Assembly (NCBI GenBank): GCA_959347315.1
Contig: OY365811.1
Span: 37,345,206 to 37,409,205 of the forward strand
Direction of reading: 5' to 3'
Origin: Bimastos eiseni
Taxonomy: Eukaryota; Annelida; Clitellata; Crassiclitellata; Lumbricidae
Length of the DNA: 64,000 nt
Below, one piece after another: positions 47,365 through 58,587 of the stretch; position 1 is the stretch's first letter; each line of letters opens with the position of its first letter. The notes below the pieces were generated by a model. It did no database searches. It was not told the origin of the DNA and saw nothing but the letters and a program-made list of their open reading frames with translations. The position numbers and the translations under genes were made by a program.

Positions 47365-47450
47365 AACTCCGCTGCTGTTTGCACTCTGGCAGTGCCAGCC
47401 CAAAGCCACGTTGAAGGAGGAGGGCAACGCTAATGATCCTTGTTAGTGCA
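47365..47450 (+). repeat. GCCAGTCCCAAGCC dispersed repeat, copy 5
   Basis: ctccgctgctgtttgcactc, tggcagtgccagcccaaagc, then gaaggaggagggcaacgcta and atgatccttgtta lie between two GA/CAGA microsatellites (47305-47360 and 47448-47492). Confidence 0.8.
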
Positions 47451-48130
47451 GACAGAGAGACAGAGAGAGAGAGAGAAAGAGAGAGAGAGAGGTGGAAACA
47501 CTTTTGGTGGAACTGTTGGTAAACAGTAATTGTTTACTTCAATTTAGGTGGGTTATTCATGTCTTGAAATATCTACCCTGTCAAAGTTATACACCCCAAA
47601 AATTTGGCTTAACATTACAGTCAGTCCAGCAATCAATCCGTCATACTTAATACTAGACTGGTATGCACAGTAATAATAATAACAATAATGATGATGATGA
47701 TTATAACAGCAATTAATATGGCATCATGACGCAGCCTTGCGGTTACAGGTGCACCTCAAAACAACTAACCCGCAGCAGGGTGAACTTTAGCACGAAAATA
47801 AGGTTTGAGCTTCAGTTTGAGGGAAATCTACTGCAAGTGTAAGACTGGGCCATCCATGGTTATACATTTTACCATGGCATTGTGTGGGCCACTGTGATCC
47901 TACGTTAATGTATAGTAACATAATTACCTAAATTTCTAGAGCAGCATCAATAATTCTAGTATGGTTTAGACAACCGCCCTGTTAAAGTTAAAACTGGACA
48001 ACTTTGTGTGTTGTGTAATCGTCAGGTGGAATAAACGATAGCATGGCGTTTGTGGCTCTTGATTTGTTGCTCCCACTGTGACTTATTGTTGACTGTGAGC
48101 TATGACTTATTGTTCTTTCTTTTTCACTAG

Positions 48131-48188
48131 GTGGAGTGCAAGAAGGCGCAGCCGAAGGAAGTGATGATGCCACAAGGCACGCCCAGAG
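48131..48188 (+). CDS. msi: Musashi exon G: end of RRM2 and start of C-terminal region
   Basis: Acceptor ctttttcactag, donor gtagac. It encodes VECKKAQPKEVMMPQGTPR plus one base of a Gly codon. VECKKAQPKEVM closes RRM2 and is the best family marker in the gene; KKAQPKE is the basic C-terminal extension that contacts RNA in Musashi and hnRNP-like domains. After it the protein enters low-complexity sequence. Confidence 0.95.
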
Positions 48189-48820
48189 GTAGACCGATCA
48201 TTCAGTTGACTCACTCTCTCTCTCGTTCAAGTAACACTTGATGTTAAACAGCAGACGGAACATTCAGTGATATATATATATATATATAAATATATATATA
48301 TATATTGTTCAGATTGTTAGCAATTCCTTGGCAGATCAGTGCTTAGAGACTCGAGTGGATGGAAGGGAGGGCTAGAGGAATAACTTTGGGTTTTGCTGAT
48401 CTTCTGTGTTTCTTTAACAATTTATAAAATAATTCAGAGCCTTATGAAGCACAGGATGGAGATTATGTTTCTCTGTGTTAATTGTTATTATATTTTAAGT
48501 TCTTTTATTCCTTGTCCTATTCAGTTGTTTAGTTATTATATATTCACCATAATATTTACAGTTACATTCTGTGAATGGATGGGATGCACTGTTCGTAAGT
48601 TGGAGTCTGCTTTGTGCCTGGTATGAGAAGTGTGGAGTTGATGATTACGAAGGATCCACAGATGTCAAACAAAGACGAAGGAAATCTCTGTAATGACAAT
48701 GATATTGACGACAATTTATATAGAACCTCAACAGAGCCATGCCGTTACAAGGGCACCTTACAGGAAGTTAAAACAAGTCTCACAGAAAAAATCTTTACTT
48801 GCTCGGGTCTGCTTATTTAG
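48189..48820 (+). other. Musashi intron G-H (632 bp)
   Basis: Contains a (TA)n tract at 48270-48305; otherwise no features seen. Confidence 0.85.
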
Positions 48821-48910
48821 GAATGTTCTCGATGGGACTTCCAGCCACGCTGTCGGCCGCCTATGGAAGAGGATTTGCCATCCCAGGACTGGCCGGTTAC
48901 TACATCCCAG
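48821..48910 (+). CDS. msi: Musashi exon H: Gly/aromatic-rich C-terminal region
   Basis: Acceptor tctgcttatttag, donor gtgatg. The exon is 90 bp and encodes a split Gly, then MFSMGLPATLSAAYGRGFAI, PGLAGYYIP and the first base of the next Gly codon. It is rich in Gly, Ala, Tyr and Phe like Musashi C-termini but cannot be aligned residue by residue from memory. The AAYGRG motif resembles RBP6/MSI2-type tails. Length is a multiple of three and the phases are equal at both ends, so skipping would keep the frame. Confidence 0.88.
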
Positions 48911-49775
48911 GTGATGCCTCTTTCAAACTACCTAAAGAAACGCTTGGTTAGCTTGGTTCATGCACTCCGGTTCTTAAAATGGACGGAACTCTGCCGCTGT
49001 TCGTACTTTGACAGTGCCAGTGCCAAGCCTGGCTAAAGGAGGAGGGTGATGTTTATGATCTCTGTTTTCACACCATGTCGTGGTTGAACTGAAACTCCTA
49101 CTACTTATAATACGATATGATAGATATTGTGGTACAATTTCGAGGAACATGTCTTATGGTGGTACAGCATGTGAACTTGGCCACACAGAAAAGCGGGCAA
49201 TGCTGGAAATGTCAATATTTAGCTCAACACTGCAGTATGATGTGTGGACCATTATGGCATGTTAGGTTAATAGCTGTGCAGGACGCAAGACTAGAGCTTC
49301 TTCGCTTTAAGCGGAATGATGCATTAGCAGGTAGTGCATAAAGATCCCATGCTGAAAATATATATATGTGCAACTGAAAAGGCTCAATGTATTGCTTAGC
49401 AGGCTAATGATGCTTGAGTGTGTCTCTGTGTGGGTATGTCTGTCTGTGGGAAGGGTTATTTTTTTTCATCGTGGTTAGAAGGGGGCTTTCCCATTCAACG
49501 AGGCAGACCATTTCCCATCGAGACGACTTGCCAACCTGCCCTGTGGTCTTCTCCACATTCCATAAATCATCCAGCAATTAATGAAACCACAGCTGGATGT
49601 ATGCATTCACTGGAACAGTTATTTAAATCCAAAGCATGTGATGAATTCGAACACGACCCATGTAGCTGCAGATGGTATCTTAAGTTAATGATCAACATAC
49701 TGTAACCTTTGCTATAGAAGCTTTCTTGAGTAGAATGAATTCCGTTAACGTAGAGGGTGCAACACCTGCTTGTAG
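48911..49775 (+). other. Musashi intron H-I (865 bp)
   Basis: Contains a dispersed-repeat copy at 48983-49100 and otherwise unremarkable sequence. Confidence 0.85.
48983..49100 (+). repeat. GCCAGTCCCAAGCC dispersed repeat, copy 6
   Basis: actctgccgctgttcgtact, ttgacagtgccagtgccaag, cctggctaaaggaggagggt, then cacaccatgtcgtggttgaa and ctgaaactcctac. Confidence 0.8.
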
Positions 49776-49907
49776 GGTTTGGCATGACAGCCCTGGGTCA
49801 CTCGACGCCCATCGTAGCCACTTCTGCCCACGCCCCCACTGCAGTGCTCCAGGAGAATCGCTCCATCGGACGAAACGGGGGATACATGGCTGGAATTTCC
49901 CCGATGG
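49776..49907 (+). CDS. msi: Musashi exon I: Ala/Thr/Ser-rich C-terminal region with tandem donor
   Basis: Acceptor acacctgcttgtag. It encodes GFGMTALGHSTPIVATSAHA, PTAVLQENRSIGRNGGYMAG and ISPM plus one base. The tail is low-complexity with no domain. The donor is duplicated: two exact GTAAGG hexamers start at 49908 and 49914, so the exon can end at 49907 or 49913 in the same phase. The longer form would insert Gly-Lys after ISPM. I annotate the first donor; which is preferred cannot be told from sequence. Confidence 0.87.
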
Positions 49908-49919
49908 GTAAGGGTAAGG
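49908..49919 (+). promoter_or_regulatory. Tandem splice donor GTAAGG-GTAAGG
   Basis: Two identical consensus-like donors lie six bases apart at the end of Musashi exon I. Both give an in-frame join to exon J, with or without a Gly-Lys pair. Confidence 0.6.
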
Positions 49920-50621
49920 AGCATTTCAATCTTGAGTGTAATGCCATAGATATGTGCGCTATTTAGGTTTATCAGTGTTGGATTGGCTACAAGCATTTGT
50001 AAGGACGTACGTGTGTATATATGCATTAATTTGTATGTGGGTGTTAGGATCAAGGTTTTTGCAAAATAGTCCTTACTAGGCCATATCATTTTGTGGCTTA
50101 AAATATTAGGAAGTTCTGTTGTCTCTAGATGTTGAACCGTCGGCTGTATGCTGTTTGATGTTGGTTATGTGCTAAAGTGGAGTTTTCACGACTGATTCAT
50201 AATGTAAAAATCTATTTAACTTCACCAGACATTCAAGTTGTAGGCAATGTTTAGCATGTAGTTTATGCTGCTTTGAGATGATTACGTTAAATAGTTGTTA
50301 TTTTCATAGTATTTGTGAAGCAAATTTTTTGCAACCAAAACATTGGACAATTCCAGCCAAATTCAATGCATTATTGTTCTGTGGGACACATTCACAAATA
50401 AATATATAATTTTTGCACCATGTGATAAAGGCTGCTTACTCACTCGTTCAGTCTTTCACCTACTTAATAAGTGCTGCAACAACAAACATTGTTTTGTAAC
50501 TGTATTGCAATTTTTCTATACCGTGTGACGCATGCGTCCGTGCTATACAAACAATGGCTACTTGCTTACTTACCAAACCGGCGCCATATGAACGTCTGCT
50601 TATGTTGCTAATGTTGTTCAG
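49914..50621 (+). other. Musashi intron I-J (about 0.7 kb)
   Basis: AT-rich, no repeats of note; runs to the acceptor at 50620-50621. Its first six bases (49908-49913) may be exonic if the second donor is used. Confidence 0.85.
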
Positions 50622-50899
50622 TGATGCAATCTGGTGGGATGTTGTCCCTCATGAACGGCTATGCGTCAACTTATGGCGGTTCAACATACGGCGGTTCAAC
50701 GTACGGCGGTTCAACGTACGGCGGTTCAACGTATGGCGGTCCGACATCGCCTAGCAACGGCCGAATCATATCGCAGACGAACAGTCCCGGATCGCTCGAC
50801 CTGTACAGCCTGATTCCGGACGGCGGGAGCCTCGGCTACGTTCAGCAGACGACTGCCAGTCCACAGTTTGCCGTTAGTTCAACTCTTGGAAAATTGTAA
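50622..50899 (+). CDS. msi: Musashi exon J: terminal exon with STYGG repeats and stop
   Basis: Acceptor atgttgttcag, then two bases completing a Val codon, 91 codons and TAA at 50897-50899. It begins MQSGGMLSLMNGYA, runs through five uninterrupted STYGG pentapeptides (50666-50740), then PTSPSNGRIISQTNSPGSLD and continues to the end TLGKL. The region is predicted disordered and rich in Tyr, Gly and Ser. The frame is set by exon I phase 1; the first ATG here is not a start. Sequence after the stop is 3' UTR or intergenic. Confidence 0.9.
50666..50740 (+). repeat. Coding 15-bp tandem repeat, 5 copies (STYGG)
   Basis: Five copies of a 15-bp unit close to tcaacgtacggcggt sit inside the last Musashi exon. 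The period is a multiple of three, so length changes stay in frame. Copies differ only at third codon positions (act/aca/acg and tat/tac). Confidence 0.95.
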
Positions 50900-50979
50900 T
50901 CTCATGATTTCTACAGCAAAAAGCTCAGTCATGGAGACCGGCTTATTGACTGGCATGGTTTGGTTTGGTGATCAGCGGT

Positions 50980-51040
50980 GCCCACTTTAACCTGGCTTGG
51001 GACTGGCACTGCTGGAGTGCGGACAGTGGCGGAGTTTCAC
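50980..51040 (-). repeat. GCCAGTCCCAAGCC dispersed repeat, copy 7
   Basis: The - strand reads actccgccactgtccgcact, ccagcagtgccagtcccaag, then ccaggtta, a truncated copy starting about 80 bp after the Musashi stop. Confidence 0.75.
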
Positions 51041-52689
51041 AGACACGGTTAAGGTGTTGTGGGATTCAAGTTTCAAAGGCAGGAAGGGTCGGTTTTTTGT
51101 AGTGATGGATAGGCCCATGTGGTATTTTGGGGTTGAAGTCGGGTTAAGAAGTGAGGGCTATTGGCGAATGTAGCCTCCGTGTGGCACTTGGTCAGGACAG
51201 CCTGTGAATAAGCAGCCTGCAGAAATATTTCTTCAGTAGTCAAGGCCACTGGGGGCAAAATTTTTGGGTGCCAGCAAGTTGTAAGGAGAAAATAAGACTT
51301 AAGGACCAGCTGTGCATGTGTACTCGATCTTTAATGGTCTGAACTGAACTGGGTGAGTTTGAACTTTTGACCCTTACATATTTTACCATTGGCGAGGTTG
51401 ATTTAGGGCCAATGTTCTAAGAGCCATTCAGGGGAACAATTATTCTGTGCTTCGGTTGGTGATAAATCATTCTTGGGAATGTAAAACCGATATTACAGTC
51501 TCAGGTCGATCAACGGATGGAGAATCATTTCGCTGGTGTTTGTTGCGCTTATTGCTGAATCATGTTCCAGGAAAGCAGTTTGACGAGAGAGGGTAGGGTC
51601 GTGTGTGGCAGTTTACCCACCTGGCCATTACGGGAACTCATCGACCGTGGCAGTTTCATTACCAGGGTGACCTGGTTTGGTACTGGTACAGTCGGTTTGG
51701 GTTCTATATCGTGATGGTTAGGTATGGTGTTTTTTGGGGTTCCACAATGTTCAGTTTGATGTGGTTCTCCAAGGACAGCACTATTGCTGTCAATGGCATT
51801 ACATAAATGTGATGTAATGCTAAATTAATATATGCTTTGTAGTCGTAAGCATTTCTATAAGGTCTCATAAGCGAAGTAGCTGCAACCAGTTAGCTTATTC
51901 TTGAGCATTAAATCAAAACAACATTCACAGGCTGAGGTTAAGACCCTGATAGTCAAGTAGGCAGACAGTCAGATGGATAAGGTGGATGGTGTTCTGAGTT
52001 GAAACTGCAAGGAAGTACGGGAGGAACAAGCAGGATAGGATTTGGGAGATAGCAGTGTTTTCAGTTTTGAGTGAATGACCTGTGTTGGGAGATAGCAAGA
52101 GGTGAGGTTTTTGGCAAGATTTACACAGATCCTGTGATTGTGCAGTTGGGTATATGATACGCAGATTCGCATAAAAGAGAACAAGAGTTGATCTTGACAC
52201 TTAAATGACAAGAGTATACTAAAAGAAACTGGGAAGCCAATGCCTCTCTTCATTAAAGTGTTACAGAAGTTTGTGGAACATATTTGGGAGCTGCATCAAG
52301 TACCGTGTTGTGGTGAATTTGAGTTGTGATAAGGTGAAAAGGTTTTGGCTGCATATGTCTAACCGTTCCAAATCAGAATTTTTGTTATTTTGAGCGCTTT
52401 ATTACGTTTGTAGGCAGAGAGTTAGGAGCTCATGATGAAGTTACTGCATAACTCTACTACTTCTATCAGTTTTATGTGGAAATAGAAAGTGGAGTAGTAT
52501 TAGCTAAAGTAGTATTACTGGTGTTAGTTTAATGGTTTATAGTTGTGCTGTCAATTGCTTTCCAGGGTACATTAATTCCTACGGCTTTTCAAAATGGCTT
52601 TCACTGAGGGTCTTCCAGTGAAGTTAGCAAACTCAAGAGACGTGCATTTGAGTAAGTTCACCGACTTACTTAAAAAACATCTAGGTTAT

Positions 52690-52800
52690 CATACATAACA
52701 AATGATAAAGGAATGAGATAATTAATTCGCACACATCGCCAAACAGCTGATTTCACAAACTGCTACTGCTGATGATGATGATGATTGTGATGTGTTGAAG
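52690..52800 (+). mobile_element. RTE-like 3' end with GAT tail
   Basis: gataaaggaatgagataatt, aattcgcacacatcgccaaa, then cagctgatttcacaaactgc and a tgctgatgatgatgatgatt tail, that is DKGMR-stop-LIRTHRQTADFTN. Confidence 0.65.
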
Positions 52801-52903
52801 ATAATGCAAAAGTAAGGTGAGACACTTAAAAGGTGCTATATGAATTGTCTAGATACATAAATAAAGGCAGGCAAAAGTTGACAATTTCAATCTTCTGTTT
52901 CAG

Positions 52904-52957
52904 GATCTTTAGCTGTGAAACGGAGATGGCGCACCTAACTGTACCCGAGGCAGGCAT
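52904..52957 (+). other. Possible alternative 3' exon of Musashi (weak)
   Basis: A good acceptor (caatcttctgtttcag) ends at 52903. Spliced from exon I (phase 1) it would read GSLAVKRRWRT then stop. Spliced from a cryptic donor inside the last codon of exon J (gtaatc, 50895) it would extend the tail with IFSCETEMAHLTVPEAGI and then stop. Neither join has family support, so this may be chance or a 3' UTR exon. Confidence 0.2.
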
Positions 52958-55461
52958 TTGATGGCTTTTACCCGTGGCTTGACAGATATTTTTGACCTGA
53001 ACGTACGTGCGACACTGTTCTACAGATAAAATTTACCTCACGTGCGGCCATCTGGTGGCCGGTGTGGAACGCCTCGATCAGGAGAGCAATATATAAATAT
53101 ATATCTATATCTTGTACTTATGTTTCTTGTGTGCATGTTACGCTATCAACGGATGACGATGATTATTACTGATTATTGATTAGTGAATTTTTTTGATAAC
53201 GTTCAGTGTTATTGATGATTGAGCTTCCAATGCTAAAGAGACGCTGCTGTGTGTCATTTAGTGGAATCAAATGATCGGTTACTGAAACTGTGTAGAAAGG
53301 ATTGCGTTGTTTTAATCGTATGACCAAAAAGTCAGCAGTCGATTCTGGCGTAAAAAGAATCTGGCGTTTCGGAAATTTTGGGAACTGTCATTGGTCTTGT
53401 TTTCTGGTAGGTATTTGCACTACCCTCAGGGTTTTGCATTCTGATTGTTCAGATTTTACATAGGCTGGGCTGATTTTTTTCACCCTTGGGTTTACAATTC
53501 TCATTGTTCAGACCATTCGTTTTGAATATAGGTTTTTCAGAGTAAAGATATTGTATTTTAAATGGCCAGGTTGTTTGTGGTACTTTTGAGTTTCCCAAGT
53601 AATTGTTGTTGCATTCTGAATTGCTTGCTTCTTGCATTAATTTTTGCTGTTTTGCAGTGATGGGAATTGTGCTTTGAATATGATTTTGAAATATTGTTAG
53701 AGATATAAGAGACTGAATTGAAACGTGAAATCATGATTACTCATTTTTCAAATGAGGCAATTTGAAAAACACATACTCAAAGCGAGTGCGCAAGAATTTA
53801 AATCTCTGCATAGAGCAAAAACTTTCGTGAACTTTGGCAGCTGTGAGTCTGTTATTAGATATGTAGACTTTGATAACCAAGTGTTACTTTGGTATAAAGG
53901 GATGATGCTTGTTGCTTGAATTTCCAGCATTTATATTGAGTAGAAAATTTATATATCTCAATGTGTGGCCTTGGAAATGCCTAAATGAAGATCAGATTTT
54001 TGACTACGTTATGGGAGAAGATATTGTCTGGGTTGACCAGTTTGCTGGCATCGCGCTTTTTCCAAGTTGACCAGAATTCATAAACTTGTGGTCATCTATT
54101 GACAAGCAAATGAATCATGGTTAAAAATCCTGGGTTTTTTGCACCAAGTCTTTTTTTGACCAGACAATTTTATATGTGGTTTTTTGGGTCTTGCACAGTG
54201 TGACCGAAATGTGATGTAAATTGACGATGAAAGCAACTTTTTTCAGTAAGATTATACTCAAGAGCTGTTTTTATCGATTGCCTAGTTAAAGAACCAAGAT
54301 ATCAAAAGCGATTTTGAAGTCTTGGTTTCATGCTCTTTCTTGCTTCCACTTCTTGAGCTATTTCCTCTTGCTCCCATTTGGGGTTACTCCTAAAACTAGG
54401 ACGAAGCATCATGTTCTACTCTTGTCTAATGAGTTTGTTATTGTCATTTTCATAATAGTCGAGGCATCCATTAAACAATAGTCGGCATCGCTATCAAGCC
54501 TTAACAATTCTCTCAAATTAAATAGTTTCCCATAATCTGTTGCAACAACTAGTTCGCTCGTGGTATTCGTTGCTTAAGAAAACTGATGTCATGGAATTTC
54601 AGTTGTGATGAAGTTTATCAATTCAATGAATTTCGGATCAACGTTTAAATGATTTATTGTTTTTATCTTTTGAAATTTGTTTGGAATTAAACTGATTGTT
54701 TAAATGATTCACTGTTTTTTCTTTTAAAGCCTATTGGTTTGCATCTTAAAAGGGCTATTGCAAAGTTCTTAATTTCACAGTTGTTAAGAAGGTATTAAAT
54801 ATTTTTTAAATGTTAAATAATCAATAATTAAATATACAGTAATTTTGTAATAGGATTTGGTATCATCTGTCAGTTTTAATGAAGAATTATCAGCAGAAAT
54901 CTGACGTTTCCAAGTTCATAGAGATAAGAAAAATGCATTGCAAGGTTTTGCTAACTGAACAGAGTTTGATGCAACTTCTAAGCAAATTGTTTATTACATT
55001 TGAATTGAGTACAAAATACTACAAAATTGAATACAGCTTTTAAGACAATTGATGACAACATTTACCAATAATTATTCTGAGTTTTAGCACTGTAAGAAAT
55101 CTGAATTTGAATACAAAACTCACAACTTTAAAAAAAATTGATGACCAGGTTTAACAAACATTGATTGCAGCTTTAAAAATAATTGCTTGTGTTGCTTAAG
55201 AAAAAAATTATTACGACTTTTAAAAATATTTAATATATAACTTTTAACAAGCTTGATTTATCTGTCTGTCTCCCGAAACCAATTTATGCAAAGGCCTTTT
55301 TCTCTTGGGAGCTACTGCCATCAGCCTATTGCTATCTATCTCTTTCTCTTATATTCTCATTCTGCACACAGTTTTAAATGCAGTTTTTCTCACCAACTGT
55401 GCTGTCTTTTCGTTGAATTCATTACCGGTAATTATTGTTATGGAACATATGTCTGATTAGT

Positions 55462-55467
55462 AATAAA
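55462..55467 (+). terminator. Candidate distal polyadenylation signal AATAAA
   Basis: AATAAA lies in an AT-rich stretch about 4.6 kb after the Musashi stop. The sequence from about 51050 to here lacks the microsatellites that fill the introns, which would fit a long 3' UTR. Another AATAAA at 52860-52865 sits in a retroposon tail and is less convincing. Confidence 0.25.
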
Positions 55468-55964
55468 TTACTGATAATACTTGATGGCTAAAGTAACCTT
55501 GCTGTGCCAAAGGGAAAGCTCAAACGCTGCTTGTGGAAGAATTTGGCTGCTCTAATAGCTGCTTCTATCTGTTGAATGAAGAACTATAGCAGACCAAATA
55601 AGTAATTATGCATTTAAATTATATTGATAATTAACTGTTATAAAGTAAAGACTGGCCAATCATGTACATGTATTGAGAGAGAAATAGATTTGTTGGAAGT
55701 GATACGATATCTCCTACACTGCACTCTCATAAATAAACTGGTGCCCTCTGCTGAATGTTGAGCTTACAGTTGCAATTGGGGATAGGTTTGTGTGATTGGA
55801 AATCTGGCAAAGCCAAAAGAAATTACCCCACAATGCCAGATATTCAAAGCCCGACTCAGCGCATGATTCTGTGTGGGTAGATATTTTTTGGAATCTGTAG
55901 AGAGTAGAATTTCCCAGAGGTGAAGAACCACGCAAAAATATGGATGATTGTAACGCCATTTTCG

Positions 55965-56002
55965 TATAAAGAGCGCTTTATAAATTTCGATTACATCATC
56001 AT
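55965..56002 (+). repeat. L2/CR1-like retroposon tail
   Basis: agagcgctttataaatttcg followed by attacatcatcatg, like the other tails. Confidence 0.45.
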
Positions 56003-57406
56003 GTTTGAATTTGTACTCAGTCGAATGGAAGCCTACCCAGAAAGGGTGGAACTGTAGGCTACTCGGTGGAGAGGGCAGCATTGAAGAATAAATAGGTGGA
56101 GTACCAGAAGAAAATGCCAACAGTTTTCTTCTGAGCAAATGACCTGCTTGGTAAAACCATCTGACCAGACATTTTATACAATTGGCCACACTTGGTGTTC
56201 TCGTTAGTTTTTCACTTTTCTGTAAGACGTGAGTTACGACATGCACGCTTGTGTAAACTTTATTGGTGTTTTATGCTTATGGTTGCCTGTTACTACTTGT
56301 TTACGTTGTAATCATTTTGTAAATACGACGTCGTTTTTGTGTGTGTGTGTGCTCTTTTTGGAGAATTGTTGGTAACATTGGTTGTACCAAAGATTCTTTA
56401 CTTGGATGCTCTGATTCTTCTGACAGGTTTAGTGTGATTGCTGAGAAATATTTTAAAGTCTTGTGGTCGCTTGTTGGCAGTTTGACTATAGATCCGTTTT
56501 GGCATGCTAGGTGCAAATTGTTTGGGTAAAGTAGGAAATTCCAACCTTCTTTCGGTCTAACTCCAACCATAATTGTAAATTTATTTAGCACCACTTTGAT
56601 GGAAAGAAATATGAGACATCCTACCACCTTGGCCTGTTTGACTATCTGTATCTGGACTATCTGTCTATCAATTTGTGTTTTGATTAGGCATAAGCCCTTG
56701 TGAATACGCTGGTTCTCGCAACTTTGCTAATTTTCGCGCCGTAAGTGTGTATGACGTCACTAGAATCTGTGTAATTATTGCAACACATTTAGAAAAATCT
56801 CTGAAATCGCTGGTAAAGTTTGGTAAGAGTTTGTGCGCATGTAATAATTTGGATGCTGCCCTAACTGCACTCTGGGCGTGGTCACGTGGAAGAGCAAACC
56901 AACGATTTCAACAATTTACGGCATGGGGCAATAACAGACCAAGAATAGAAAAGATTGCAAGTAAATTTGTGTCCAATAAAGATGGACTGACTACAGCAAC
57001 ACTTCGAATCTGTTGATGGGTGGTGGAGATTCTGATTGGCTTGATTCCCATTGAACGTAGGCTATATTTTCACCCTACATTTTTCTTTGCTCTTGGTCGT
57101 TCTCCCATATGGTGTGGAGTGTGGAATGTGGATAAAAGGAGCCAAGAATGTTGAATAAGATACATTGCACGAAGCCTGCTCCAGCTAGAATAGGTGAAGC
57201 TTAATAGAGTTGGCCTAAGCGATAATCAAAGGTTTGCGAAACCAAGGACCCTACCAGAATTTACATTTTATTCTACTGAGCTGAAAGAATCTGAATTTAG
57301 GCTATTAAATCGAAGTCTCCAGATTCCTTCATCGCTCACATATGGAGTTGGAAGACGCACAAAACTGCAAGATATCCTACTGTTTTTAACAGAAGTTAAC
57401 CAGTAA

Positions 57407-58587
57407 GGGGCGGTTCACATTTTATATAATGCATAAAATCCAAATTTTTGGCCCACCCCCTACCCCTAATAGCGTTATATAACAGCAGCTGTGACCCAAC
57501 CACCCCTATATTATATAACACATATGCTACCTACCCTCTACCCCACCCGAGTCTATAAGCACGTTAAAAGATATACAATCGACATAATTGTATTGCACAA
57601 TTTGAAACTTTTATGACAATACAATGTTAGTTAGCACTTTAATAGCAGTGATTCAACTGATAATTGCCTTTATCCATTTCAAGAACTGCAGTAAAAAAAT
57701 CATTATATGCCCAATTAGCAATGTAACAAAAGCTACCTTAAAATTGTGTACTCTCTCGTGCCAATGATGATTAGACCGGATGTATGAAGCTCCTCTGCAT
57801 CTTATTAATTGGACTTTTAATGGCGCTAAATTCATTTGTATTAATTACGGTAACTAATTGGGTAGTCGACGACTGTCACCATGTATGTACATGTAGGCCT
57901 ACTAAAACATCATGATAATTCATGGTAGTGACGTACATCCTATTTAAAAGCATCATTTTAGTTTCCCTCCTGTTTTGCACTAGAATTGAGGATTACAGTA
58001 TCACACAGAATGGATTGGTTTCAGATTGCACTATCAGGTAATTATCGATAGGTTCGCTTTACAACTCTACCTATTTAATAGCGTATGATGTATACAGAGT
58101 GTATACTACAACTACAATTGGGTATTTAAGCAAAAAACTATTTACACATAGAATAGAAAATTAAATCAAACATCATGATAAGACCTACCAAAATAACTAT
58201 TTCAAGTGAATTAATTTAAATTTAAACCAGAATCAAAACGAAGCATGCAGAATTGAATTTTAGAGCGTTTAAAGCTATGCACAGGAAATTGTTAAAATTG
58301 TAAACAGGAAATTGTAAAAAGTGGATTTTTAAATATAATAAGTAAGGACGTCAAATCAATTTGACAGGTGACAGCTAATGGTGCTAGTTTTGGTTCACAA
58401 CGTATTGTGAACTTCGATTAAACAATGAAGGTCTGGTACATGGAATTTCCAATTGGCAAGTAAACAGGCAAAATGGCAAAAGCTGAAAAAAAGTTTGTTA
58501 TATAGCAAAACCCTCTCCTACCCCCACCCTACACAATATGACGTAAACAAAACCGGAACCCACCCACCTACCCCTGTGAACGGGCCC
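57407..58587. mobile_element. PIF/Harbinger-like non-autonomous element (1181 bp)
   Basis: The left end is ggggcggttcaca and the inverted right end gggcccgttcaca, matching at 11 of 13. Both are flanked by taa (57404-57406 and 58588-58590). A three-base TWA duplication with GGGCCCGTT-type ends is the usual mark of PIF/Harbinger elements. C-rich tracts with ccctacccc lie near each end, in the same orientation. No transposase is visible inside. Confidence 0.65.

Larger units (their letters stand above)
43309..48130 (+). other. Musashi intron F-G (4.8 kb)
   Basis: Holds a retroposon tail at 43321, the second hAT MITE (44266-44662), an inverted repeat (44883-44944), a CG-rich segment (45440-46010), a tRNA-like fragment (about 46060-46140) and a dispersed repeat flanked by GA microsatellites (47300-47490). 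No exon supported. Confidence 0.8.

Noticed and set aside
55764..56246. 160-codon - strand frame near the end of the putative Musashi 3' UTR
   Set aside because: No domain or family resemblance, and part of it is the antisense of a retroposon tail (GCGCTTTATAAATTTCG).
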